A stretch of DNA of 64,000 bases from Prorocentrum cordatum (GCA_963575745.1 CAUYUJ010015032.1:132501-196500), one strand, 5' to 3'. Numbered from the stretch's first letter, positions 42,860 to 52,537 are shown. Notes: generated from the sequence alone by a model not told the origin. Translations and numbers: made by a program.

Positions 42860-43960
42860 ACTTCCCTTCGCTGTGGGCGCTGGCAGGTCCAGCGGAGTGG
42901 TGCTGATCTGCAAGACTATCACCTCTTTCGTGGGCTCCTGGGAGGTCCAGCGCAGAGGTGCTCTACGTAGAACCAGTCTCGACCTCGCGGCTCGTGGGAG
43001 GATTGCCGCCACTTTCGTGGGCTCCTGGGAGGTGCAGCGTAGTGGTGTCTGACACGGATCAACATGAAACATCTCCGTCCTTATGAGTTGCGAAGAGCGC
43101 AGCTGTCGCCACTGTCGTGGGCACTTGGGAGGTCCAGCGGAATGGAATTGTGCGCAGATCCAACCGAGACCTCGTGGCTCCCAGGTGGGCTGCGAAGTGC
43201 GCAACTGTCGCCACTGTCGTGGGCTCCTGGGATGTCAAGCGAAGTGTAGTTGTACGCAGGTCCAGCCGAGACCTCGCGGCTCCCTGGTGGGCTGCGAACT
43301 GCGCAGCTGCCGCAACCTGCGCGCGCTCCTGGGAGATTCGGCGGAGTGGAGCTGTAAACAAAATCCAGCCGAGACCTCGCGGTGCCCTGGTGGACTGCCA
43401 AGTGCGCCATTGCCGCCACTTTCGTGGGCAGCTGGGAAGTTGCGCGGGGTGGAATTGCAACCATATCCAACCCTGGCTCCCCATTGACTTGCGAAGTGCG
43501 GGATTGTCGACACTTTCGTGGGCTCTGAGAAGTCCCGCGTTGTGGAGATGTAAACAGATCCAGCCGAGACCTCGCGGCTCCCTGGCGGGGCTGCGACGTG
43601 AACAAAGGCTGCCACTTTCGCGGGCTCCTGGGATGTCCAGCTCTTGGGATGCCCAACGGAATGGAGGTGTAGACAGATCCAGCTGGCAACCGAGACTTCG
43701 CGGCTCCTGGGAGGTCCAGCGGAGTGGCATTCTACGCAGATCCAGCCGAAACCTGGCGGCTCCCAGGTGGGCTGCGAAGTGCGCAACTGTCGCCACTTTT
43801 GTGGGCCCTTGGGATATCCAGCGGGGCGGAATTGTACGCAGATCCAGCCGAGACCTCGCGGCTCCCTGGCGGGCTGCGAAAAGATTCCAAGTGTCGCCAA
43901 TTTCGTGGGCTCCCGGGAGGTCGAGCGGAGTGGGATGGTACGCAGATCCAGCAGAGAGTG
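42860..43960 (+). repeat. Degenerate tandem repeat, ~100-bp unit, about 11 copies
   Basis: Units carry TCGTGGGCTCCTGGGAGGTC, CAGCGGAGTGGA, TACGCAGATCCAGCCGAGAC, CTCGCGGCTCCC, TGGTGGGCTGCGAAGTGCGC. Spacing of the CTCCTGGGAGGTCCAGCG landmark is mostly 96-107 bp. A plus-strand frame runs through most units into the helicase remnant that follows, but the array itself has no recognised domain. Confidence 0.85.
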
Positions 43961-44824
43961 GGCACGTGCTCGCGCGGTACTGTGACAGGGTGGCTCGCTG
44001 GATGACGATGCGAGCGAAGCAAGACGCCCGGAGTCTGAGCCATGTCCTGCTCCTCGTGCAAGCCGCCGGCCCGTCCTCGCCACAGGGGCTGGTGGACCTG
44101 GCCGTGAAGCTGTTGACTCAGGTCAACCCGGGCATGGCCAACGGTATGCACGGAATGTTGCCGTGGCGTTTGGGCATGCGAATTCGTCTGCTGGGGCACC
44201 CCTGGACTTACTTCGAGCGGCAACTGATCAAGCACGTCGAGGGCGAGGTCATGCACGAGGCCATCAACCGTAACAACGAGGACGAAGAGGAACGCGCGAG
44301 GACCGAGAACCGCTTCGCCGCTTACCCGCGCCACTTGCCCCTCGGCTTACGGGCCCGCCTGGACAAGTACAGGGCAGCGCGACCGGCTGGCGGAGCACGC
44401 AGGCGGGGTCGACGACTCGGACGCGGAGCGGCTGGTCTTCATCGAGCCGCAGACGTCAAGCCCCTTTGACTTCCGAAGGCGCAGGGTGACGCGCACGGGT
44501 CTGCAGATCTCCCACGCCAAGGTACTCACGTCGACGGCCTGCCAGGGCCGGACCATGCACGAAGGCGTCATCGTCGTTGCCGGGAAAAAGGATGCGGACG
44601 ATATGGACGGGCTCTGGTTTCACTTGTACGTCCTGCTTTCCAAGGCGGGAGCATCGGGCAACCTGCTCATGTTCCAGGATCCAGGCCTCGCCTTTTTGTC
44701 CCGAGGGCCGCCAGCAAACCTGGCCGCGCGCCCCCAGACTTTCGGCACTCGCACGGAGCGCTGCAGAAAAGGCGCCGCCAAGTTGGCGCACGAGCTCGGC
44801 CTCGCTACGTTCCTGCGTGAGTGA
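43961..44824 (+). pseudogene. PIF1-like DNA helicase, C-terminal half, frameshifted
   Basis: Segment 1 (to ~44375) reads WMTMRAKQDARSL, then VNPGMANGMHGMLPWRLGMR, GHPWTYFERQLIKHVEGEV and LPLGLRARLDKY. After a frameshift, segment 2 reads DDSDAERLVFIEPQTSSPFD, FRRRRVTRTGLQISHAKVL, TSTACQGRTMHEGVIVV, then LYVLLSKAGASGNLLMF and FLSRGPPANL, ending at 44824. The STACQGRT...LYVLLSKA pattern is the last helicase motif region of PIF1/RecD-like SF1 helicases, in the form found in many dinoflagellate PIF1 copies. The ATPase motifs (Walker A/B) are absent, replaced upstream by the ~100-bp tandem repeat. An undetected intron could also explain the frame change, but the joint is too short for one, so I call it a pseudogene. 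Confidence 0.65.
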
Positions 44825-45320
44825 AGACGGCGCCTGCCAGCGCTTGCAGGCGCGTTCGCGTTATACTTGCCACTGCAGTGGAAAAGCCTTGCGTTCGCGT
44901 CCACAATTTGGCGCCGCTGCGATCTACCGATGCATCGTTTTTTTCCTGACGTTCTGCACTGAATCTAGCAGCCATCGACAAACAGTTAGTTACTGACAAA
45001 TGGCAAGCACTCACGTAGTGCACGGCGATGTCAAGTCATGTAGCGTACGTCGCTGTTAGGTCTCAGAGCGCAGAGCTCTACGGCATCAAGCGCGCGGCGC
45101 TGTCCCACGCCAGTGTATCATCCCCTCCTCAACAGCCCCGAGCGCACCGCGCTGTTTGTCCTCTTCTTCATGACGGCTCTGCCGCGCACGTTTGCTTCCA
45201 CTGCGGATCCTTCAATGTGTACGTTTTGTAATGAGTGATCCTGGGTATCGCCGCCACACGTGTACAATGGGTTGGGTACGTCCCCGGGTCATTGCAGTAC
45301 GTGTTCCTTGAAGTCCTGAA
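44825..45320. other. No gene recognised
   Basis: Mixed sequence following the helicase stop; short frames only. Confidence 0.4.
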
Positions 45321-45324
45321 CCTC

Positions 45325-45420
45325 TTCCCAGGGCCAGTTTTGCACATTGAGTTGCTTTTGACATTCCCAAGGCTTGGTGAAGGCCCCCAAAGGCCGAAAA
45401 CGGCGAGAATACTCAATTAT
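45325..45420 (-). repeat. Dispersed repeat R5, copy 3
   Basis: Inverted frame SILAVFGLWGPSPSLGNVK; core GGTGAAGGCCCCCAAAGGCC followed by GAAAACGGCGAG. Confidence 0.5.
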
Positions 45421-45491
45421 GTTTGCAACAGTGCGTCATGCCCCCCTCCTGCCCGCCGGCCAGAATCAGGAAGAGCGGCGGGCAAACATAG

Positions 45492-45577
45492 AGTAACGAA
45501 CAACGTCATAAACATACTTTCTCGGAGGTCTGCGCGACCTCCGAGAAGTAATGCTCATGTTTATGCGTTGTGTTGCT
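45492..45577. mobile_element. Short introner-like hairpin element outside genes
   Basis: AACGAACAACGTCATAAACA, TACTTTCTCGGAGGTC is mirrored by GACCTCCGAGAAGT, CATGTTTATGCGTTGTGTTGC around a 5-nt centre (TGCGC). The end is almost identical to protease intron 1 (AACGAACAATGACATAAACA) and lacks the 100-bp GC-rich core. It looks like an internally deleted relative. Confidence 0.65.
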
Positions 45578-45721
45578 TTCGACAAAATGTCTTAAAAGCG
45601 GCCAGGTCATCAAGGTTAGGTCAGATATCGCACACCTTCGCATCCGCTTATAGCTTCCCTATCCCCTTAACGCCCCCGCTGTGATCCGAGCGCACGACTG
45701 CAATACGCAAAACGTGCAGTT

Positions 45722-46015
45722 GAGTCGGGCATGCCTCTACAGGAAGAATCTTCAAACAGCGTCAAACAAAGGGCCTGGGGACCATGTTGCGACTATTTTT
45801 GGCTGTCTATTTTCGAACATGTTCTGACTGCCCATGGAGACGGGGATACCGAGAGAGCTTTGTCTGTCGCATTGTTTCACTGCGTTCGGCGGCGGTCATG
45901 CCGGCGCCACTGTTCCTGCCCATGCACCTCTGACGTGCACGGCGTCTTCTTCTTCTGACCATCTTGACTTTATCCTCCGAGATCCGCCCGCAGGAGGGCA
46001 TGCCCTACCCGAGCC
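45722..46015. repeat. Possible diverged family C element
   Basis: GAGTCGGGCATGCCTCTACAG at the left resembles the family C end. CCGCAGGAGGGCATGCCCTAC at the right resembles its inverse. The interior is longer and the match is weak. Confidence 0.3.
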
Positions 46016-46379
46016 CAGCGGCGGGCGTCGGCCTGGGGCGCCCGGCGGCACCCCGTCCGCAAAGTGCAGCGTCCAGCCGTGGTGCGCGGTGGCGTCCCCG
46101 GGCGCCAGGGGGGCGGCGCGGCTCACGGGGTAGCGCCCCTCCAGGTCCTCCTGGGCCCGGCGCGGCCGCGGAGGCCAGAGCGGGAGGGAAAGGTGATGGG
46201 GGCCCAGGGACACACATTTTTTGGGGGGGGGGGTCTGCGGGTCGGGAGCGGGCCCCTTCCGGTCAAGAGCTAAACGGGACGCGGGTAGCCCGAATGGGGG
46301 AGACAGGGCGCGGGCGGGCGGGGCCTCGGGCGGCCGGAGGGCTCAGAAAACAGGCGGTGCCGAAGATCCTGCACAGGAC
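46016..46379. other. No gene recognised; G-rich
   Basis: Positions 46190-46240 have a G10 run; GC-rich, no domain in any frame. Confidence 0.4.
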
Positions 46380-46590
46380 AAGGTGCGCCATGGAGCCCAG
46401 GGACATACACCAAGAGAAGTGGGCCCAAATCCCAGGACACCCCCATGTTGTCACGGACTGTCTGGAATGATGTGTCCTGCGTTGTCTGGGTCTTCGTCTC
46501 TCCCCCCTTCCTTCCCCTATGTTCCTATCTGTCCTGGGGAACTGACGACGAATTGCGTCTACGTGTATTTCTCTCTTTCCTGAAGACAGA
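46380..46590. repeat. Dispersed repeat R1, copy 3 (diverged)
   Basis: Shares CCCAGGGACATACA, CCCATGTTGTC/CTATGTTCCTATCTGTCC, GGGGAACTGACGACGAATTG and GTGTATTTCTC with copies 1 and 2. Confidence 0.5.
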
Positions 46591-47230
46591 GAGAGAAAGA
46601 GAGAAAACAAAACAAAACAAACAACAATCAACAAAGAGAAACAAAAAAAAACGCGGTAATCCAGGGGAAGGGGGATCGACCAGACTGGAGGACAAGTCAT
46701 CGATATACCGCTGCCCACGCCTCGTCGCCACGGCTGGACATTCGCGTCGAATTTCTTGTCAGAGCGCACCCCTTTATTGCCCGATGCCCGAGAGTCCTCC
46801 AAGAGGGCCCCAAGATGGCCTCGCGAGGAAACCAACGGCTCCCCAAATGGCCCCAACAGAGCTCCAAGATGGCTCGAAGAGGCTCCAAGCGATCTCTAGA
46901 CTCTCTTCTGCCGGCTTCGTTGCTTCATCATATCCAAGCTCCCTTCTGCCGACAGATGGCCCGGGCATCGCGTCTAGATGGGCTGGTGTGGGGATGCGCG
47001 AAGCGTCAATCCCCGAAACTGCCTTCACAGGCCCCCGCGGCTAAGCCAGCAATCGATGCATCTATGCTTGCCCTCGGGTTTCGTTAATGGCATGGTTCTG
47101 ACTTTCATTGGTAGACTCTACGCCGACCCCAGCACAGTGGGCCAAGATCGAGACGACGTGCCCTTTTGAATCGCATCCAGCCGTTGTAGCCGAGGACAAA
47201 CAGACAGACCGTGAAGCATTATGCGGGCCA
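46591..47230. other. No gene recognised
   Basis: A-rich segment at 46600-46650 (AAACAAAACAAAACAAAC); positions 46790-46900 carry CCAAGATGGC/GAGGCTCC words. Confidence 0.4.
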
Positions 47231-47234
47231 GGAG

Positions 47235-47335
47235 GGAGGAGAAGGAGGAGGAGGAGGAGGAGAAGGAGGAAAGGGGAGGCGAAGGAGGAGGAGGAGGAGG
47301 AGGAGGAGGAGGAGGAGGTGGAGGAGAGCACGCAT
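47235..47335 (+). repeat. (GGA)n tract
   Basis: Purine tract ending where family A copy 4 begins. Confidence 0.9.
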
Positions 47336-47356
47336 CCAAGGTGCGCGCAACAATGG

Positions 47357-47530
47357 ATGCCTCCCCAAGGGGGGTCTGAGTAGCTGGGGTCGGAGGGTCG
47401 CGCGCGCATCGCCAGCGCATCGGCGGCGTCAGCCATGCATCGGCGCTGTCGACGTGGCGAAATTCGGGCTCCACATCGAGCCGCACCGTCGATGCGTCGG
47501 CTTGGGTATCGCCTGATGGGGGGGGGGGGG
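47357..47530. mobile_element. Inverted-repeat element family A, copy 4
   Basis: GGATGCCTCCC, GAGTAGCTGGGGTCGGAGGG, TCGCGCGCGCATCGCC and the shared block GGGCTCCACATCGAGCCGCA. The right end is lost into a poly-G run at about 47520. Confidence 0.55.
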
Positions 47531-47534
47531 GGGG

Positions 47535-48295
47535 CGACACATATCCGCTCGGAGAGCCGGGCCTCACGTCTACAGACACGGCCCGCGCCTTCTGAGCAGC
47601 AGGGCTGCTTCTAAGAAGCCGTCCCCCTACTCACCACTGCGCGTGGCCGAGAGCGGGCGTCGGATGAGGAACGACACCGCGACGGGGTTGAGCGCGAGCG
47701 CCCCCTCCCCAAAGCAGCGGCAAGGCTAGGAGAAAGCTGCTGGGAGGTCTTCGCGGGAACGACTAAGGACCAATCTTGTCGACTAAGGGGCCACTGAGCC
47801 TGATTAACCACCAGCCCAGCTGAAGCCTATAATTAAGCCCGATCTGGCCGGATTAAGCGGGACAGAGCGGAATTAACTGGGAGTGTGCTGGATTAGGGAG
47901 GATTTCGACTACAGATCTATCAACGCCGATGCTGATGTAACCTCCAGGAATGCATCCCCAACACCGCGCCATCAGAATCGCTCCCTGTGCAAGACCGCCA
48001 CGTCGACGAGGTCTCGGCATCACCGCTGCCTCGCCTGCTCGAACCCCTCTCTCAGCCAGCCCGCGATCTCCGCGTCCGGGTGCGAGTCGTAGGCGGGGAT
48101 GTATCGGCGGCTCGAAAGGGAGGGGGCCCTGAAGGATAGGGCCCTAAGACTGGAAAGTGGATCCTGTGTGGAACCTTCACTGTTTGAGGCTATCGTCCTC
48201 AGACGCGGTCCCATCTTTGAACCGCCAAGCCTGGACCCCCGACGTCCTGGTTTTTGTCGCAGCGTCGACCCCCATTGGTCTGGACCCTTCCCCCA
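47535..48295. other. No gene recognised
   Basis: A short AT-richer part at 47830-47900 contains GATTAA/AATTAA words. No domains. Confidence 0.4.
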
Positions 48296-48299
48296 GGAC

Positions 48300-48395
48300 T
48301 CGTTTGTCATCTCGAATCGTTCTTTGGCGGCCCCTGGGCTTGGCAAAGGCCCCCAGAGGCCGAAAATAGCGAAAAGCCTCTCGTCGCGTTTGTTG
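48300..48395 (-). repeat. Dispersed repeat R5, copy 4
   Basis: Inverted frame RLFAIFGLWGPLPSPGAAKE. Core GGCTTGGCAAAGGCCCCCAG then AGGCCGAAAATAGCG, closest to copy 3. Confidence 0.55.
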
Positions 48396-48789
48396 TTCAC
48401 AGCGCGAGGGGGTCCGTGCCAGGGCTCCCACCTTTGAAGCGCCGGATGTAGGGCTTGACGTCCAGGACGGGCGTACACACCGGGAGGCGGAGAGCATACC
48501 AGGGGCATGAGCAGCGGACGTCAGCGGGCGTGAGCTCCCGTCTCCGCACTTTGAGACGGAGACAGGACGAGGATGCATTCGGGTGGGGGTAGATCTCGCT
48601 GGCGAGCGAGGGGAGGAAACGAGAAGGAACTCAGAGGGCGGCGGGATTTCTTAGAAGGCCTCGCGCCTTCTGAAGAGTCGTCCGTGTCTTCGGGGACAGC
48701 TCAGGAAACTCCTGGGAAGGCCGGGGGACTTCCGAGCCTTCTGAGAAGGCCCGCCCCTCCTTACTTCCCCCCCTGGGCTCGCCGCCGAA

Positions 48790-48935
48790 CATCGAGAATC
48801 TCTGAGTGCTGGCTCTGGAGGAGGTCTCGGACGCCGCTGCCTCCCCAGAGCGCCCTGGAACGCCCCGAGAGCGCTGCGGAACGCTCTGGAACGGATTAAT
48901 CCTCGTCCTAGTCCCGTCTGACACGCTCCTCCTCG
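48790..48935. repeat. Dispersed repeat R2, copy 3
   Basis: ATCGAGAATCTCTGAG, GCGCCCTGGAACGCC, GAGAGCGCTGCGGAACGCTC, TGGAACGGATTAATCC and CTAGTCCCGTCTGACA match the right part of 18840-19040. Confidence 0.5.
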
Positions 48936-49020
48936 CGGCGCCCGAGGCGCGCCTGGGGGGCGGCTCCCGAGTCGGAGCAATGCGGGTTGAGTAGACGGCA
49001 GAACATCCACCCCGATAGTA

Positions 49021-49205
49021 TCGACTACACGCAATAGTGACCCTAGGTAAGAGTGACCTTTGGTGCGCGGCTTTGGGGGGACCGCGGGGGGGACAAACCC
49101 AAGCGCGCAAGACGCTACTATCGCATCGCATTCGGCGATCGGAGGACCCCACTGGGCCCGCACCAAAGGCCACTCCGGCGAAGGGTCACTCTTACGTGTA
49201 GTCGA
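49021..49205. mobile_element. Inverted-repeat element family B, copy 2, intact
   Basis: Ends TCGACTACACG...CGTGTAGTCGA; the next inner blocks GTGACCCTAGGTAAGAGTGA and CCTTTGGTGCG are mirrored by GCACCAAAGGCCACTCCGGC and GAAGGGTCACTCTTACG. TAGTA lies directly outside both ends (49016-49020, 49206-49210) as a 5-bp target duplication. CCACCCCGA is also repeated just beyond. 185 bp, no coding capacity. Confidence 0.8.
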
Positions 49206-49439
49206 TAGTAACCACCCCGACACCCGAATCCGTTCAGTAAACGCACCCAGAAAAAGAATCAAGCAACGCAAGCTGTTTAGGAAACGCCTGGGGCCGGTCC
49301 GGGTGGTTTTTTCCTCATTTGATTGAGACAGCGGCGGCTCACAAGCAGTCCTCCGACCCCACCTGGCGCGCCAGCGCTCCAGCTTTCCGCGCAGCGTGCA
49401 GCCGTAGTGACGAGGGCCCCCCCCCCCGTCAAAAAAAAA

Positions 49440-49615
49440 AGCGCCCCAGGGGTCCGTTCCCGTTCCCGTTCCCGCTCCCTTTCCCGTTCTCTCATCCTCT
49501 CTCTCTCTCGTCCTCTCTCTCTCGTCCTCTCGCTCTCTCGTCCTCTCTCTCTCCATCGTCCTCTTTCTCTCTCTCGTCCTCTCTCTCTCTCTCTCGTCAT
49601 CTCTCTGTCTTTCAC
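49440..49615 (+). repeat. (CCCGTT)n and (CTCTCGTC)n arrays
   Basis: CGTTCCCGTTCCCGTTCCCG at 49457-49485, then CTCTCTCGTCCTCTCTCTCG units to 49610. A CGGGAACG array, the same hexamer on the opposite strand, lies at 53300-53340. Confidence 0.9.
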
Positions 49616-49639
49616 CGTCCACCCTAAAGGGGGTCAAGA

Positions 49640-50388
49640 GGGAGGCTCCAGAAAGGCCGCGGACGCTTGGAGGCTTGTTGGGCTCTCCTGAAAGGCCTTT
49701 CGGGGGCCTTTTGGAAGCATGTTTCAGGTCTCTTGGGGCCCGTGGGGGTCTTCTTGGGGACGTCGGGGGGGGACTTGGGGGTCTCCTGGGACTCTGAAGG
49801 TCTCTGTCAGACGCCTACGGCGAATCATCGCCGCCCCTTGCCTTTTGGAAACGCCGATGCGGCCAAGCGTTACGGCGAAGTGAGGCCCAGGTGTTGGACC
49901 AGGTGTTCCCCCAGCCGTTGCTGAAACTCTTGGGGAAAACACTCGGGGGAGGAATATGGGGGAGGAGCAATATAGAGGGGGACGATGGTGATGATAACGG
50001 AGAGGCAGATGAGATGATGAGGAGGAGGGGGAGGAGGCCTCTTGGAGGCCTTTTTGGGGTTCCTGCGGGTTTTTGGAGGCCCCTTGGGGCCATCTGGAGT
50101 CCTTTTCGGGCAATCTTGGCCGTCCTGGAAGGCATCTTCGGTCGCCTCGGGGGCCATGCAGGGCCGTCCTGGCAGTCTTCGACGGCATGTTGGCCGTCCT
50201 GGAGGCCACACTGGACCATCTTAGCACGCTTGCGTGCCATCTCTTACGTGTCGTCGGCCATCTTGAAGGCAATCTTATCCGTCCAGGAGGCCATATTGGC
50301 CGTCGTGGAGGCCATCCCGAGCCCAGCCCAGCTCACCCAGACAGAATTTTGCCCACCCAGCCATGGTTCTGTTAATGCACTCGTGCGT
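49640..50388. repeat. Drifted GGCCTTTTGGAGGC-type words
   Basis: Irregular CTTGGGGCC/TTGGAGGCC words at 49640-49800 and 50030-50290, perhaps an aged short-unit repeat. Confidence 0.4.
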
Positions 50389-50442
50389 AGCCAGCTGCCT
50401 GCGGCAATTCCCGCCACCGTGATGATGATGAATATGCTGATA

Positions 50443-50490
<48 letters not shown>

Positions 50491-50890
50491 GTGATGATGA
50501 CGACGACGACGGTGATGACGATGACGCTGACGATGACGATGGTGATGATGCTGATGATGATGACGACGATGGTGATGATGCTGCTGATGATGATGCTGAT
50601 GATGATGCTGCTGATGATGATCGTCGGGACGTCGTGGGAGGCCTTTCGGGGTCCTGTTGGCAACACTTTTGAAGCCTCCTGCCTGCCGTCTGGGGGCCTC
50701 TTGGGAGCCGCTTGGGGCTTCGGGGGGCTTCTTGGGGGCCCCTAGGGACCACTTGGGAGCCTCATGGGGCTTCTTGGAGGCGGAGGCTTCTTGGGGCCTC
50801 CGGGAGAAACCCAGCCAGACAGCACTTGGCACTCTAGTACGCCTCAACTTGCCAGGCGGCAAGGTGGCGGATACAGCCCAGGGGCACCAG
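50389..50890. repeat. Dispersed repeat R6, copy 1, with internal (GAT)n
   Basis: The left block AGCTGCCTGCGGCAATTCCC, GCCACCGTG is followed by (ATG)n/(GAC)n at 50418-50625. The right block CAGACAGCACTTGGCACTCT, ACGCCTCAAC, GGTGGCGGAT is at 50815-50870. The same two blocks bracket a GAT/GAC array at 52538-52800. Confidence 0.65.
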
Positions 50891-50895
50891 ACCAT

Positions 50896-50917
50896 TCCGT
50901 AGCCATTGTGGCTCAGG
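50896..50917 (+). other. Relic of the dinoflagellate spliced leader
   Basis: TCCGTAGCCATTGTGGCTC followed by AGG matches the conserved 22-nt SL at 20 positions (T to G at 13, A to G at 21) with no gaps. SL sequence is added to mRNA only by trans-splicing. A genomic copy upstream of an ORF is therefore the known mark of mRNA reverse-transcribed back into the genome. Confidence 0.75.
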
Positions 50918-50994
50918 CTTTGACGGTGCAGTCCTGTCATTTGAGATGATACTTGCAAAGGGTAACTTGTGCGGACATTGTGCTGGGCTTTTTG

Positions 50995-51675
50995 ATGGCA
51001 GTCGTTGACGCAAACGCAGGTGATGGGCAGTCTCTAGGGCGTATGGAGTCCGAGAGCGCAAATACTATGAACATCAAGATTTTCGGTTTTGAGCAGAATA
51101 CTGTGGATCCAGCTGTTTCGCCAAAATGCACGACTTCTTGTTGCGCTCTGTTTATTGCAGGAGCTCAATGGGTGCCGGAACTTGTTCGGACGAGCGAGCG
51201 ACCTCTGGAGGGATGGCCTTTTGGCTTGCAGGAGGACTTGGGCTGGAATTGGCGACGGTCATGGCGCTCTTCCACAATAGCTCTTGGGGGAGAAACGCTT
51301 GTCGGCAGACCTGGCAGAGTGTTGCGTGCACGGCGCCAAAGATGGACAAGCCGAAGCAGACGACTAAAGCTGTGGGTAACACATTCGGAAATTCTGTCGG
51401 ACGCCAGAGTGTTTGTGTTGAACTATCACAAACATTCGTGCGGTCAAGAGGGCATGTGCGTGGCAATGGCTGAAGAGGTAGAATTCGCTGCTTTGTCTCA
51501 CTGGGAATTCAATGTGCTCTTGCCTCTTTCGTGGTGCGCAGTAGACCACCTCGACCTGTGTTATCATGAAGTGGAAGCGCACGCCAATAACGCCGACAGC
51601 ACCCCAAACCAAGACGCGTCAGGCTCGGCAGCCATTGGTGGCGCAGTGCCGAGCGCTAGCCAGGATGTCCACTGA
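50995..51675 (+). CDS. Unrecognised ORF behind the SL relic
   Basis: The first ATG of the frame (50995) lies 77 nt after the SL relic. The frame runs 226 codons to a stop at 51673-51675. The product begins MAVVDANAGDGQSLG, has a basic middle and ends EVEAHANNADSTPNQ... No domain is recognised. Overlapping frames are open too (for example one with a hydrophobic segment, GGMAFWLAGGLGLELATV), so the reading frame is not proven. Confidence 0.35.
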   Translation: MAVVDANAGDGQSLGRMESESANTMNIKIFGFEQNTVDPAVSPKCTTSCCALFIAGAQWVPELVRTSERPLEGWPFGLQEDLGWNWRRSWRSSTIALGGETLVGRPGRVLRARRQRWTSRSRRLKLWVTHSEILSDARVFVLNYHKHSCGQEGMCVAMAEEVEFAALSHWEFNVLLPLSWCAVDHLDLCYHEVEAHANNADSTPNQDASGSAAIGGAVPSASQDVH

Positions 51676-51680
51676 AACCA

Positions 51681-51831
51681 TCTATACACCACCACCGTGC
51701 CTGGCCAGGGCCATCCTGGACCCTGGCATGGTGCATGCGCCCTCCTGGCGAGGCCAGTGGGGTCTATACGGTAATACGCTATTCTGGGGCCTAAGATGGC
51801 CCTGGCCAGGCGCGGTGGTGGTGGTGTATCG
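51681..51831. mobile_element. Hairpin element with ~33-bp inverted ends
   Basis: ATACACCACCACCGTGCCTG, GCCAGGGCCATC (51684-51715) is inverted at 51795-51829 as GATGGCCCTGGCCAGGCGCG, GTGGTGGTGGTGTAT. The centre is ~80 bp. The only flanking repeat is ATC. It lies between two open frames of the retrogene-like locus. Confidence 0.7.
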
Positions 51832-51835
51832 ATTG

Positions 51836-52433
51836 CTTCCGCGCAAAGATGATGTCGCTACCACTGATGCGGCTGCCAATGTCTTCAAGATGCGCCGTAT
51901 ACGTGCCAAATCGGGAGGCCATTTGTTTCCAGTGACGCATTCCGCATCACTGACGAGGCCACGGCCGCATCACTGGGCGCATCACTGACGAGGCCACGGC
52001 CGGGGAGATCTTCACCGAGCGCGCGTGTTCCGAGGTGCAGGAGCATCTCTCGCAGGTGCGCGAGGCCACGGTTCGGAGGGCGTGTGCCGCAGCGAGATGG
52101 GAGTGTATGTTATGCCCTTGCAAGTCGCTCACGAAGTTGAAGCACCTGAGAGCCCATGGGACAAAGCAGCACGAGGGCGGCATGAAGCACCCGGTCCGTA
52201 ACTTCGCCAACTTTTCTCGGAATCTGTTCGGCTCTTGCGCATCCAAGCCAGCGCCATGGGATCTTCAGAAGCCAGGAGGAGCCAGTGGAGTTTGTCTACG
52301 CGCGCACAACGGTTGGAGGGCTTTGGTGTGGAAGCGCCCCGTGGCCGACACCGCGCGCATGGTGCGAGCCTGGAACACAGGCGTCAATCGTCCTGAAGCA
52401 TTGGATGGTACGGTGAACATTTTTGATCCTTGA
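51836..52433 (+). CDS. ORF with C2H2-like zinc finger, probably broken
   Basis: From ~51981 the frame reads ITDEATAGEIFTERACSEVQ, then WECMLCPCKSLTKLKHLRAH followed by GTKQH, a C-x2-C...H-x3-H arrangement like a nucleic-acid-binding finger. It ends DGTVNIFDP at 52433. Upstream, PRKDDVATTDAAANVFKM (51838-51895) is in a different frame. The frame changes inside a tandem copy of GCATCACTGACGAGGCCACG (51944 and 51979, 35 bp apart). This is possibly the 3' part of the same retroposed transcript as 50995-51675. Confidence 0.45.
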
Positions 52434-52537
52434 TCACCGAAAAGGGTGGGCGACTGCTGCTTCGGAATCATCCCGAGCATGTGTGCGCTGTGCGCATCAC
52501 TTGAAGTGCTGCTGTCTCTCAGGGGTATATCCGTGCT

